A DNA stretch of 64,000 nt from Nocardioides jiangsuensis (GTDB lineage: Bacteria; Actinomycetota; Actinomycetes; Propionibacteriales; Nocardioidaceae). A program made the translations under genes and the position numbers. Where the stretch lies: the NCBI RefSeq assembly GCF_019679455.1, contig NZ_JAIEZQ010000001.1, positions 1,364,001 through 1,428,000 on the forward strand. The letters are read 5' to 3'. Positions within the stretch are counted from its first letter, which is position 1. Each line of letters starts with the position of its first letter. A model generated the notes under the pieces. That model had not been told where the DNA came from, did no database searches, and saw nothing but the letters and a program-made list of their open reading frames with translations. Below, one piece after another: positions 34,514 to 41,499 of this stretch.

Positions 34514-35491
34514 TCAGGCCTGCTGGACCGAGCGGCGCAGGGCCCGGTGCACCCCGTTCGGGGTGAGCACGCCGACCGTCCGCCCGTCCTCGGTCACGCC
34601 GACCACGCCCTCGTCGTACCGCATCATCGTGGCCAGCGCGTCCTCCAGCGACGCGGAGACGTCCACCGACGTGCGCACCTGGTGACCGTCGGGCGCCTCC
34701 AGGTCGCCGCGGTCGATCGGGGTGACCGAGAGGCGGCGCAGCCCCCGGGCGCTGCCGACGAACTCCGCCACGAAGTCGTCGGCGGGCTTGCCCAGGATCT
34801 GCGCGGGCACGTCGTACTGGGCGAGCCGGCCGCCCGCGGCGAAGACCGCGACCCGGTCGCCCATCCGGACCGCCTCGTCGATGTCGTGGGTCACCAGCAG
34901 CACCGTCTTCTGCAGGTCCCGCTGCAGCCGCAGGAACTCCTCCTGCAGCCGACCCCGGACCACCGGGTCGACCGCGCCGAACGGCTCGTCCATGAGCAGC
35001 ACCGGCGGGTCGGCGGCGAGGGCGCGGGCCACCCCGACGCGCTGGCGTTGGCCGCCCGAGAGCTGGTGGGGGTAGCGGCCGCCGTGCTGGGCCGGGTCGA
35101 GGCCGACGAGGTCCATCAGTTCGTCGGCCCGGGCCATCGCCTTCCTCCGGTCCCAGCCGAGCAGCGACGGGACCGTGGCGACGTTGGTGCGGACGGTCTG
35201 GTGGGGGAAGAGGCCGACCTGCTGGATGACGTAGCCCATCCGCCGGCGCAGCGCGACCGGGTCGACGTGGGTGATGTCCTCGCCGTCGAGGGTGATCGTG
35301 CCGCTGGTCGGCTCGATCAGCCGGTTCACCATCTTCAGCGTCGTGGACTTGCCGCAGCCGGACGGGCCGACCAGGCAGACCAGCGAGCCGCGCGGCACGT
35401 CGAGGTCGAGCTCGTGCACCGCGACGGTGCCGTCGGGGTAGGTCTTGCCCACGCCTGCGAGCCTGATCATCGGCTGTTCGCTAGGTTCCAT
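34514..35491 (-). CDS. Betaine/choline-type ABC transporter ATPase
   Basis: A 325-aa OpuCA/ProV-like ATPase. Walker A GPSGCGKS is at residues 42-49, the Q-loop in IQQVGLFPHQTV, the signature LSGGQRQRVGVARAL and Walker B VLLMDEPFGAVD follow. The C-terminal 70 residues form one or two CBS-like motifs (SVDVSASLEDAL, GVVGVTEDGRTVGVLT), as in osmotically regulated importers. It energises uptake of a quaternary ammonium osmolyte. The ATG has AAGGG seven bases upstream. It diverges from the permease genes, with start codons only 3 bp apart. Confidence 0.92.
   Translation of the reverse strand: MEPSEQPMIRLAGVGKTYPDGTVAVHELDLDVPRGSLVCLVGPSGCGKSTTLKMVNRLIEPTSGTITLDGEDITHVDPVALRRRMGYVIQQVGLFPHQTVRTNVATVPSLLGWDRRKAMARADELMDLVGLDPAQHGGRYPHQLSGGQRQRVGVARALAADPPVLLMDEPFGAVDPVVRGRLQEEFLRLQRDLQKTVLLVTHDIDEAVRMGDRVAVFAAGGRLAQYDVPAQILGKPADDFVAEFVGSARGLRRLSVTPIDRGDLEAPDGHQVRTSVDVSASLEDALATMMRYDEGVVGVTEDGRTVGVLTPNGVHRALRRSVQQA
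35482..35487 (+). promoter_or_regulatory. Leaderless-type -10 box for the permease genes, inside the ATPase gene
   Basis: TAGGTT is followed by 6 nt and the GTG at 35494. The box lies within the first codons of the divergent ATPase gene. Confidence 0.55.
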
Positions 35492-35493
35492 GT

Positions 35494-36207
35494 GTGGCCC
35501 TTCCCTCCCCGAGCACTGCCGTGGTGCCGGCTGCCGCCGAGCCTAACTGCATGGTCCGCAACGAGTGGGTCTGCGGGGAGTTCCTCACCAGCCGCGCCGA
35601 GCAGCTGACCGAGGCGCTGGTGCAGCACGTGTGGCTGACCGTGGTGTCGGTGCTGCTCGGGCTCGCGGTGGCGTTCCCGCTCGCGCTGCTGGCGCGTCGG
35701 CACGCCCGGGTGGAGTGGGCCGTGGTCGGCACGACCACGGCGCTCTACACGGTCCCGTCGCTCGCCCTGTTCGCCCTGCTGCTGCCGTTCACCGGCCTGA
35801 CCGCGACCACGGTGGTCACCGGGCTGGTGCTGTACTCGCTGACCATCCTGGTCCGCAACATCCTCGAGGGGCTCAAGGCCGTGCCCGCCGACGTCGTCGA
35901 GGCCGCGCGCGGGATGGGGTACGGCGGCACCCGGCTGCTGCTCTCGGTCGAGCTGCCGCTCGCGGTCCCCTCGATCATGGCGGGGCTCCGGGTGGCCACG
36001 GTGTCGACCGTCGCGCTGACCACCGTGGGCGCGATCATCGACTACGGCGGCCTGGGCAACCTGCTCTTCGAGGCGGTGAACACCCAGTTCAAGCCGCAGG
36101 TGCTCACCGCCAGCGTGCTGTGCGTGGCGCTCGCCCTGGCCTTCGACCTGCTGCTGGTGGGCACGCAGCGGGTGCTGACCCCGTGGGCCAGGACGAGGGG
36201 GGCCTAG
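35494..36207 (+). CDS. Betaine/choline-type ABC permease 1
   Basis: A 237-aa OpuCB-like permease with about five to six membrane helices. The EAA coupling loop reads EAARGMGYGGTRLLLSVELPLAVPSI (residues about 132-157, seen in two blocks), and the IDYGGLGNLLF motif follows, typical of quaternary amine importers. GTG start set by the leaderless promoter; an ATG at 35551 is an alternative that trims an unusual polar N-terminus. The second permease starts 2 nt after its stop. Confidence 0.9.
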   Translation: MALPSPSTAVVPAAAEPNCMVRNEWVCGEFLTSRAEQLTEALVQHVWLTVVSVLLGLAVAFPLALLARRHARVEWAVVGTTTALYTVPSLALFALLLPFTGLTATTVVTGLVLYSLTILVRNILEGLKAVPADVVEAARGMGYGGTRLLLSVELPLAVPSIMAGLRVATVSTVALTTVGAIIDYGGLGNLLFEAVNTQFKPQVLTASVLCVALALAFDLLLVGTQRVLTPWARTRGA

Positions 36208-36209
36208 CC

Positions 36210-36935
36210 GTGCTCGACGTGTTCCAGGGCGTCGTCGCCTGGTTCCAGGACCCCGCCCACTGGCAGGGCGAGGAAGGAGTCTGGAACCGGCTCAGCGAGC
36301 ACCTGCTCCTCACCGCGACCGCGACCGTGCTCGCGGTCCTGCTCGGGCTGCCGCTCGCGCTGTGGCTGGGCCACGTCGGCCGGGGCGGCCTCCTCGCGGT
36401 CAACATCTCCAACGTCGGGCGGGCGGTGCCCACCTTCGCGGTGCTGCTGCTGCTCTCCATCGGCCCGGTCGGCGCCGGCGACCTCGGCCCCTACGGCCGG
36501 GCCGGCCTCGCGACGCTGCTGTCGCTGGTGCTCTTCGCGCTGCCGCCGATCATCACCAACGCCTACGTGGGCATGCGGGAGGTCGACCGGGACACCGTCG
36601 AGGCGGCGCGGGGCATGGGCATGCGGGGCGGGCAGCTGCTGCGGCGGGTCGAGCTGCCGCTCGCGCTGCCGCTGATCCTGGCCGGCGTCCGGCTCGCCGT
36701 GGTCCAGGTGTGGGCGACCGCGACGATCGCCGCCCTGGTGGCCGGGCCGGGCCTTGGCCGGATCATCACGCTGGGCTTCCGCCGCCAGGACCTTCCCGAG
36801 GTGGTCTCCGGGGCGCTCGTGGTCGCGGTCTTCGCGCTGCTCCTCGAGGGCCTGATGGTGCTCGCCCAGCGGCTGCTGGACCCGGTGGCCCGCGCCCGCC
36901 GTACTCCTGCTTCTCGAGCCGGGTCGGTACGCTGA
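36210..36935 (+). CDS. Betaine/choline-type ABC permease 2
   Basis: A 241-aa OpuCD-like permease. It contains VGRAVPTFAVL, the EAA loop AARGMGMRGGQLL...VELPLALPLIL, and GPGLGRIITLGF. Together with permease 1 it would form the heterodimeric channel. AGGGGGG lies about eight bases before the GTG. An upstream open extension of its frame is the shadow of permease 1. Confidence 0.9.
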   Translation: MLDVFQGVVAWFQDPAHWQGEEGVWNRLSEHLLLTATATVLAVLLGLPLALWLGHVGRGGLLAVNISNVGRAVPTFAVLLLLSIGPVGAGDLGPYGRAGLATLLSLVLFALPPIITNAYVGMREVDRDTVEAARGMGMRGGQLLRRVELPLALPLILAGVRLAVVQVWATATIAALVAGPGLGRIITLGFRRQDLPEVVSGALVVAVFALLLEGLMVLAQRLLDPVARARRTPASRAGSVR

Positions 36936-37006
36936 TCCGAGCGGGTGTCGGACGGCGCCCACCGGACACGCGCGGTGATGACCGCGGGACACAGAAGGCG
37001 GAGCGC

Positions 37007-37987
37007 ATGAGCATCCTCAGGCGACCCAGCAGCACCTCGGTACGACGGGCGCTCGCCGCCGTGGCAGCGACGCCCCTGCTCCTCCTCGCCGCCTGCGGCA
37101 ACGGCGGCGAGGACGCGCTCGACTCCGGCAGCGGCTCGGGCGCGGGCGGCTCCGGCGACGAGGTCGTCATCGCCTACCAGGACTACACCGAGATGCAGAT
37201 CATGGCGGAGATGTACGCCGCGCTGCTCGAGGACGCCGGGTACGCGCCGACGCTGAAGGGCCTCGGCGACCGCACCCTCTACGCCGGCGAGCTCGGCAGC
37301 GGCGGGGTCGACGTGGCGCCGGAGTACGTCTCCTCGATGACCGAGTACCTCAACAAGGACATCAACGGCCCCGACGCGAAGCCGGTGGCGTCCCCCGACG
37401 TGGACGAGACCCTGGCGACCCTGGAGGAGCTCGGCTCGCAGGCCGGCGTGACTCCGCTCCAGCCGGCGGAGGCCGAGGACGCCAACGCGTTCGCGGTCAC
37501 GACCGAGTTCTCGGAGACCAACGGCGTGACCACGCTGAGCGACCTGGGGAACTACGACAAGCCCGTCGCGCTCGCGGCGGCCCCGGACTGCCCGGACCGC
37601 GACGACTGCAAGCTGGGTCTCGAGTCGGTGTACGGCGTCGAGATCAGCACGTTCGAGCCGCTCGGGTTCGGCAGCACCCAGACGAAGGACGCGGTCACCA
37701 GCGGCGAGGTCGAGGTCGGCCAGGTGGGCACGAGCGACGGCTCGCTGCAGAACCTCGGGCTCGTGGTGCTCGAGGACGACAAGGACTGGCAGAACGCCGA
37801 GAACCTCGTCCCGGTCGTGAACACCGAGTTCCTCGACGCCCACCCCGACGTGGCCGACGCGCTGAACAAGCTGTCGGACACGCTCACCACCGAGGACCTG
37901 ATGACGCTCAACGCCAAGGTCGACTCCGAGCGCATGCTCCCCGAGGACGTCGCCTCGGACTACCTGACCCAGAAGGGCCTCGTCTGA
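37007..37987 (+). CDS. Betaine/choline-type substrate-binding lipoprotein
   Basis: A 326-aa OpuAC/OpuCC-family binding protein. The signal peptide ends in the lipobox LLAAC (Cys at about residue 29), followed by a Gly/Ser linker and the binding domain beginning VVIAYQDYTEMQIMAEM. It would be lipid-anchored outside the membrane and deliver an osmolyte such as betaine or choline to the permeases. It lies 71 nt after permease 2, with GAAGGCGGAG before the ATG. Ligand not determinable by eye. Confidence 0.9.
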   Translation: MSILRRPSSTSVRRALAAVAATPLLLLAACGNGGEDALDSGSGSGAGGSGDEVVIAYQDYTEMQIMAEMYAALLEDAGYAPTLKGLGDRTLYAGELGSGGVDVAPEYVSSMTEYLNKDINGPDAKPVASPDVDETLATLEELGSQAGVTPLQPAEAEDANAFAVTTEFSETNGVTTLSDLGNYDKPVALAAAPDCPDRDDCKLGLESVYGVEISTFEPLGFGSTQTKDAVTSGEVEVGQVGTSDGSLQNLGLVVLEDDKDWQNAENLVPVVNTEFLDAHPDVADALNKLSDTLTTEDLMTLNAKVDSERMLPEDVASDYLTQKGLV

Positions 37988-38015
37988 CCCCACGCATCCT
38001 GACCCGAATCAGCCC

Positions 38016-38066
38016 GCCGACCCGTCCCGCCCTGCCCCTGAAGCCGGCAGGATGCGGCGGGTCGGC
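38016..38066 (+). terminator. Hairpin terminator after the osmolyte transporter
   Basis: GCCGACCCG at 38016-38024 pairs with CGGGTCGGC at 38058-38066, with partial pairing inside the long loop. It marks the boundary to the sugar cluster. Confidence 0.55.
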
Positions 38067-38185
38067 ACCGAGCGGCGGGTCCGAGTCCCGTTCCGGCCGG
38101 CGTCACGTACCCTCGTCGGCAGTCGCGTCCGTGAGCTGACCGGAGCGGCGGAAGCAGAGCGGACAGCAGGAGCGAAGGGAGACGC

Positions 38186-38245
38186 ATGGGTACGTCAGCC
38201 AGGCGCTGCTTCGTCCACGTCGGCCGGCCAGGGAGTCTGCGGTGA
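38186..38245 (+). CDS. 19-residue leader ORF, possible sulfotransferase-gene remnant
   Basis: The small ORF has a strong Shine-Dalgarno sequence (AAGGGAG, 4 nt before ATG) and encodes MGTSARRCFVHVGRPGSLR. The first 13 residues look like the N-terminus of bacterial sulfotransferases, whose PAPS loop reads F-hydrophobic-H-hydrophobic-G-x-P-K-T-G-T. The match breaks off right there. The stop overlaps the GTG of the GT29-like gene (GTGA), so ribosomes could pass from one to the other. It may be a deletion scar retaining the old promoter and ribosome site, or a functional leader peptide. Confidence 0.5.
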   Translation: MGTSARRCFVHVGRPGSLR

Positions 38246-38952
38246 GCGGGGACGGGCCCCCGGCGGCGCGAGGGGTGACCGCCGCTGCGCCGGTCGAGCC
38301 CGCGGCCCAGGACTCCGCGGTCCTGCGCGACCTGATGCTCGCCTACGCGCGGAACCGGCCGGTGCGCAAGGTCGCGGTTGTGGGCAATGCCCCGCTCCCG
38401 CCCGACGAGGCTCGCGCCGATGAGATCGACACCGCCGACCTGGTGATCCGGGTCAACAGCTTCGTGATGGACCGGCCGGGGGAGCCGCGCTGTCAGGGCG
38501 GCCGGGTCGACGTGGTGGTGTGGAACCGGATCACCCGCGCCACGGAGTTCCTCTTCGACCGCTACCGTGAGCGTCTCTACCTCATGGTCGAGCCGATGCG
38601 CATGCACGGCATCGCCGAGATGTGGCCCGCCTCCTGGCCCCAGGACCTCGGCCTCGTCGCCGTGCCCAACGGGTCGGCCGCCATCCCCCTGAGCGAGGAG
38701 CTCGACATCCCGTGGCGCGAGGAGCGGCTGGCCCCCACGACGGGCATGACCGCGGCGTACCTCGCGATCGTGCTCTTCCCCGAGTGTGACATCGTGCTGA
38801 CGGGGTTCTCGTTCCTCGATGACCCGACCCAGACGCGTTGGCACCATCAGTGGGGAGACTCCTGCCCGGTCGGCCCCGAGCACCGGATCGACAACGAGTC
38901 ACGACTGATGCGCTCGTGGATCGAGTCGGGGCGGGCACGGTTCCTGCGATGA
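38242..38952 (+). CDS. GT29-like sialyltransferase
   Basis: A 236-aa glycosyltransferase with all four sialylmotifs of family GT29 recognisable: L-motif KVAVVGN...ADEIDTADLVIRVNSF (about 43-73), S-motif PTTGMTAAYLA...CDIVLTGFSF, motif III around WHHQW, and VS motif His214-x4-Glu219 (EHRIDNE). GT29 enzymes transfer sialic-acid-type sugars from CMP donors. No signal peptide or membrane helix is seen, unlike eukaryotic relatives. It heads the pseudaminic acid cluster, so CMP-pseudaminic acid is the probable donor. GGGAG lies six bases before the GTG. Confidence 0.75.
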   Translation: MSGDGPPAARGVTAAAPVEPAAQDSAVLRDLMLAYARNRPVRKVAVVGNAPLPPDEARADEIDTADLVIRVNSFVMDRPGEPRCQGGRVDVVVWNRITRATEFLFDRYRERLYLMVEPMRMHGIAEMWPASWPQDLGLVAVPNGSAAIPLSEELDIPWREERLAPTTGMTAAYLAIVLFPECDIVLTGFSFLDDPTQTRWHHQWGDSCPVGPEHRIDNESRLMRSWIESGRARFLR

Positions 38953-38981
38953 CGCCCTCAGCACGCTCTCGAGGAGACAAG

Positions 38982-39377
38982 ATGACATACCTGCAGAATG
39001 CGCGTGCGCGTGGCCGGTCGCTCCTTGGGCGGAGACGACCCGCTCCGCCCGCGGACGTCCCCGACGCGACCACGCAGCGACTCGACCGTCAAAATCGTCG
39101 GATCGGCGCGCTGGAGCGGGACATGAACCGGATGGGTCCGCAGATGGCCGCCCTCGAGGCGCGACTGGAGTCGCTGCGCGAGCGGCTCGTTCGTCCCGAG
39201 GCCGCTCCCGGCGACTACGACGAGGCCCTGTCCCTCGTCGAGGAGGTACGCCGCGAGCACGAGCGGATCCGGGCCCGGATCAGCGCGGCGTCGCGGTTCG
39301 AGGAGCGGCTGCGCCAGCTCGAGGAGGAGATGGGACGGCGCTCGGCGAACGAGCCGACGGACGGGGACGGCGCGTGA
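38982..39377 (+). CDS. Short coiled-coil protein in the pseudaminic acid cluster
   Basis: A 131-aa soluble protein. A basic segment (residues about 7-20, RARGRSLLGRRRP) precedes heptad-like helices at about 32-65 and 80-120, rich in Arg, Glu and Leu. The ATG at 38982 has GGAG five bases upstream; an ATG at 38949 overlapping the previous stop (ATGA) is the alternative. I recognise no family. Being between the transferase and the synthesis genes, it might scaffold or tether the glycosyltransferase. Confidence 0.65.
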   Translation: MTYLQNARARGRSLLGRRRPAPPADVPDATTQRLDRQNRRIGALERDMNRMGPQMAALEARLESLRERLVRPEAAPGDYDEALSLVEEVRREHERIRARISAASRFEERLRQLEEEMGRRSANEPTDGDGA

Positions 39378-39423
39378 CCTCCTGGTCGACCCCGGCTCTG
39401 CCCAGGCTCGGGTGGGGCGACTA

Positions 39424-39440
39424 GCCGCCTCTGAGGCGGC
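39424..39440 (+). terminator. Near-perfect palindrome before the phaJ-like gene
   Basis: GCCGCCTC-T-GAGGCGGC has 8-bp arms around one base. It could act as a terminator for the upstream genes or as an operator for the promoter just downstream. Confidence 0.4.
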
Positions 39441-39444
39441 GCCG

Positions 39445-39450
39445 TAGCGT
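39445..39450 (+). promoter_or_regulatory. -10 box for phaJ-pseH-pseI
   Basis: TAGCGT lies 33 nt upstream of the ATG at 39483, directly after the palindrome. GGAGAGGA precedes the ATG, so this transcript has a leader. Confidence 0.45.
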
Positions 39451-39482
39451 GTGGCTCCGACAACGACCCGGAGAGGACTCCG

Positions 39483-39887
39483 ATGAGCATCAGCGTTGGT
39501 GACACAGCGCGGATCAGCAAGACCATCACCGAGGCCGACATCCTCATGTACGCCGCGGTGAGCCTGGACACCAATCCGGTGCACCTGGACGCGGTCGCCG
39601 CGGAGAAGTCCCTCTTCGGCGAGCGCATCGCGCACGGGATGCTGACCGCGGGGCTCATCTCCGCGTGTCTGGGGACTCGTCTCCCCGGGCCAGGGACGAT
39701 CTACCTCGGACAGACCCTGGAGTTCTCCGCCCCGGTCAGGATCGGTGACACGATCACCGCGCAGGTGGAGGTGGTGGAGGTCGGCGAGAAGGGCCGCGTC
39801 CGCCTGGCCACGCGCTGCACCAACGTCACGGGCGAGACGGTCCTGTCCGGCGAGGCGACGGTGCTGCCACCGCGGGGTGAGACGTGA
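39483..39887 (+). CDS. MaoC/PhaJ-type (R)-specific enoyl-CoA hydratase
   Basis: A 134-aa hot-dog-fold protein. The hydratase-2 motif is LDTNPVHLD with Asp29 and His34, equivalent to the catalytic Asp31/His36 of Aeromonas PhaJ. RIAHGMLTAGL, LGTRLPGPGTIYL and the F-x-x-PV-x-x-GDT block follow, all PhaJ-like. It should convert crotonyl-CoA or similar enoyl-CoA to the (R)-3-hydroxyacyl-CoA. The stop touches the pseH start (TGATG), an intimate link to an N-acyltransferase. No PHA synthase is nearby, so a role in supplying the acyl group is the better guess. Confidence 0.85.
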   Translation: MSISVGDTARISKTITEADILMYAAVSLDTNPVHLDAVAAEKSLFGERIAHGMLTAGLISACLGTRLPGPGTIYLGQTLEFSAPVRIGDTITAQVEVVEVGEKGRVRLATRCTNVTGETVLSGEATVLPPRGET

Positions 39888-40435
39888 TGATCGAGCTCAT
39901 CGACTGCGAGGAGTCCCATCGTTGGCTGCTGTACGAGTGGCGCAGCTCCGACGAGGTGCGGCCGTACATGTACGACCGCGCCGAGATCTCCCGGGAGACC
40001 CACGACGCCTGGTACACCCAGCTCTTGCGGCGGGAAGGGCGCAGGGGTTGGATCATCGCCATGGACGGCAAGCCGGTGGGTGCGGCGTTCGTCTCCCAGC
40101 ACGACCACGAGAACCGGCGGGCCACCTGGGCGTTCTACCTGGCCGACCCGTCGACCCGGGGTCGGGGCGTGGGCAGCGCGGTGGAGTACCTCGTCCTCGA
40201 GCACGCCTTCGGCGAGCTGGGCTTGCACAAGCTGTGCTGCGAGGTGCTGTCGTTCAACACCGCTGTCGTGGCCATGCACAAGAAGTTCGGCTTCGTGGAG
40301 GAGGGGCTCCTGCGCGATCACTGGTACCGCGACGGGGAATGGGTCGACACACACGTCCTGGCGATGTTCGAGGACGCCTGGGCCGAACGTCGAAAGCGCT
40401 TCGGCGAGCAGCTGCGTTCCAGGGGGCTGATCTGA
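39887..40435 (+). CDS. pseH: PseH-like N-acetyl/acyltransferase
   Basis: A 182-aa GNAT enzyme of the PseH type, which acylates the 4-amino group of UDP-4-amino-4,6-dideoxy-L-AltNAc. It has LLYEWRSSDEVRPYMYD near residues 14-30, the acetyl-CoA loop STRGRGVGSAVEYLV and MHKKFGFVEEGLLRDH near the C-terminus. The ATG at 39887 overlaps the phaJ-like stop by one base (a GTG three bases earlier is possible). Its own stop overlaps pseI by one base. The donor may be acetyl-CoA or, given the neighbour, 3-hydroxybutyryl-CoA. Confidence 0.88.
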   Translation: MIELIDCEESHRWLLYEWRSSDEVRPYMYDRAEISRETHDAWYTQLLRREGRRGWIIAMDGKPVGAAFVSQHDHENRRATWAFYLADPSTRGRGVGSAVEYLVLEHAFGELGLHKLCCEVLSFNTAVVAMHKKFGFVEEGLLRDHWYRDGEWVDTHVLAMFEDAWAERRKRFGEQLRSRGLI

Positions 40436-41487
40436 TGCAGGAGACCATCCGTTTCGCCTCGACCCCGGTCGGGGAGGGGCACCCGCCGTTCATCGTCGCG
40501 GAGATGTCGGGCAACCACAACGGTGACCTCGACCGGGCTCTGGACATCGTCAGGGCCTCGGCCGAGGCCGGGGCGCACGCCCTGAAGCTGCAGACCTACA
40601 CGGCGGACACGATCACCGTGGATGTGGACTCCCCGGCGTTCCGGGTGTCCTCGGGGCACGAGCTGTGGGGAGGCCGTTCGCTCTATGAGCTCTACGAGGA
40701 GGCGCATACTCCCTGGGAGTGGCACGAGCCGATCTTCGGGCTCGCCCGCGAGCTCGGCATGGTGGCGTTCTCCGCGCCGTTCGACCCCACCGCCGTCGCG
40801 TTCCTCGAGAAGCTCGAGGTGCCCGCCTACAAGGTCGCCTCCAGTGAGATCGTCGACCTCCCCCTGATCCGGGCGATGGCCGAGACCGGAAAGCCGATCA
40901 TCATCTCCACGGGGATGGCCAACCTCTCCGAGATCGACCGGGCGGTGTCCACCGCACGCGAGACGGGCAACGAGGACATCGTCGTCCTGAGCTGCACGGC
41001 GTCCTACCCGGCGACCCCGGAGGGCTCGAACCTTCGGGCCATTCCCCAGCTCCGGGCACTCCTCGACACGCAGATCGGTCTCTCCGACCACACCCTCGGG
41101 ATCGGCGCGGCGGTGGCGGCAGTGGCGCTGGGCGCGACCCTGATCGAGAAGCACGTGACGTTGGACCGGCACGACGGCGGCGTCGACTCGGAGTTCTCGC
41201 TCGACCCCGGCGAGCTGCACCTGCTCGTCCGGGAGACGAACACGGCCTGGCGGGCGCTCGGCACGGCGTACGTCGGACCGACCGAGGGCGAGGCCGAGGG
41301 GCTGAGGTTCCGCCGCTCGCTCTACGTCGTGCAGGACGTCAGAGCCGGCGACGTCGTCACGCCGGAGAACGTCCGGTCCATCCGTCCGGCCGGTGGGCTC
41401 GAGCCCGCGATGATCGACGTCGTCCTGGGTCGGACCTTCCGCTCGGACGCGCCCAAGGGCACGCCGCTGACCTGGAACCTCGTCTGA
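40435..41487 (+). CDS. pseI: Pseudaminic acid synthase
   Basis: A 350-aa NeuB-family enzyme condensing 2,4-diacylamido-2,4,6-trideoxy-L-altrose with PEP to form pseudaminic acid. The barrel begins FIVAEMSGNHNGDLD (about 19-33), has HALKLQTYTADT, ASSEIVDLPLI, STGMANLSEI and LSDHT. A C-terminal SAF/antifreeze-like domain covers about 290-350. GGVDSEFSLDP favours PseI over NeuB or LegI. Follows pseH with a one-base overlap (TGATG). It converges with pseG, 12 nt away. Confidence 0.92.
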   Translation: MQETIRFASTPVGEGHPPFIVAEMSGNHNGDLDRALDIVRASAEAGAHALKLQTYTADTITVDVDSPAFRVSSGHELWGGRSLYELYEEAHTPWEWHEPIFGLARELGMVAFSAPFDPTAVAFLEKLEVPAYKVASSEIVDLPLIRAMAETGKPIIISTGMANLSEIDRAVSTARETGNEDIVVLSCTASYPATPEGSNLRAIPQLRALLDTQIGLSDHTLGIGAAVAAVALGATLIEKHVTLDRHDGGVDSEFSLDPGELHLLVRETNTAWRALGTAYVGPTEGEAEGLRFRRSLYVVQDVRAGDVVTPENVRSIRPAGGLEPAMIDVVLGRTFRSDAPKGTPLTWNLV

Positions 41488-41499
41488 GCCCTTGCCCGG

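Noticed and set aside
39483-39887. PHA (polyhydroxyalkanoate) synthesis locus because of the PhaJ-like gene
   Set aside because: No PHA synthase, phasin or depolymerase is present; the coupling is to pseH.
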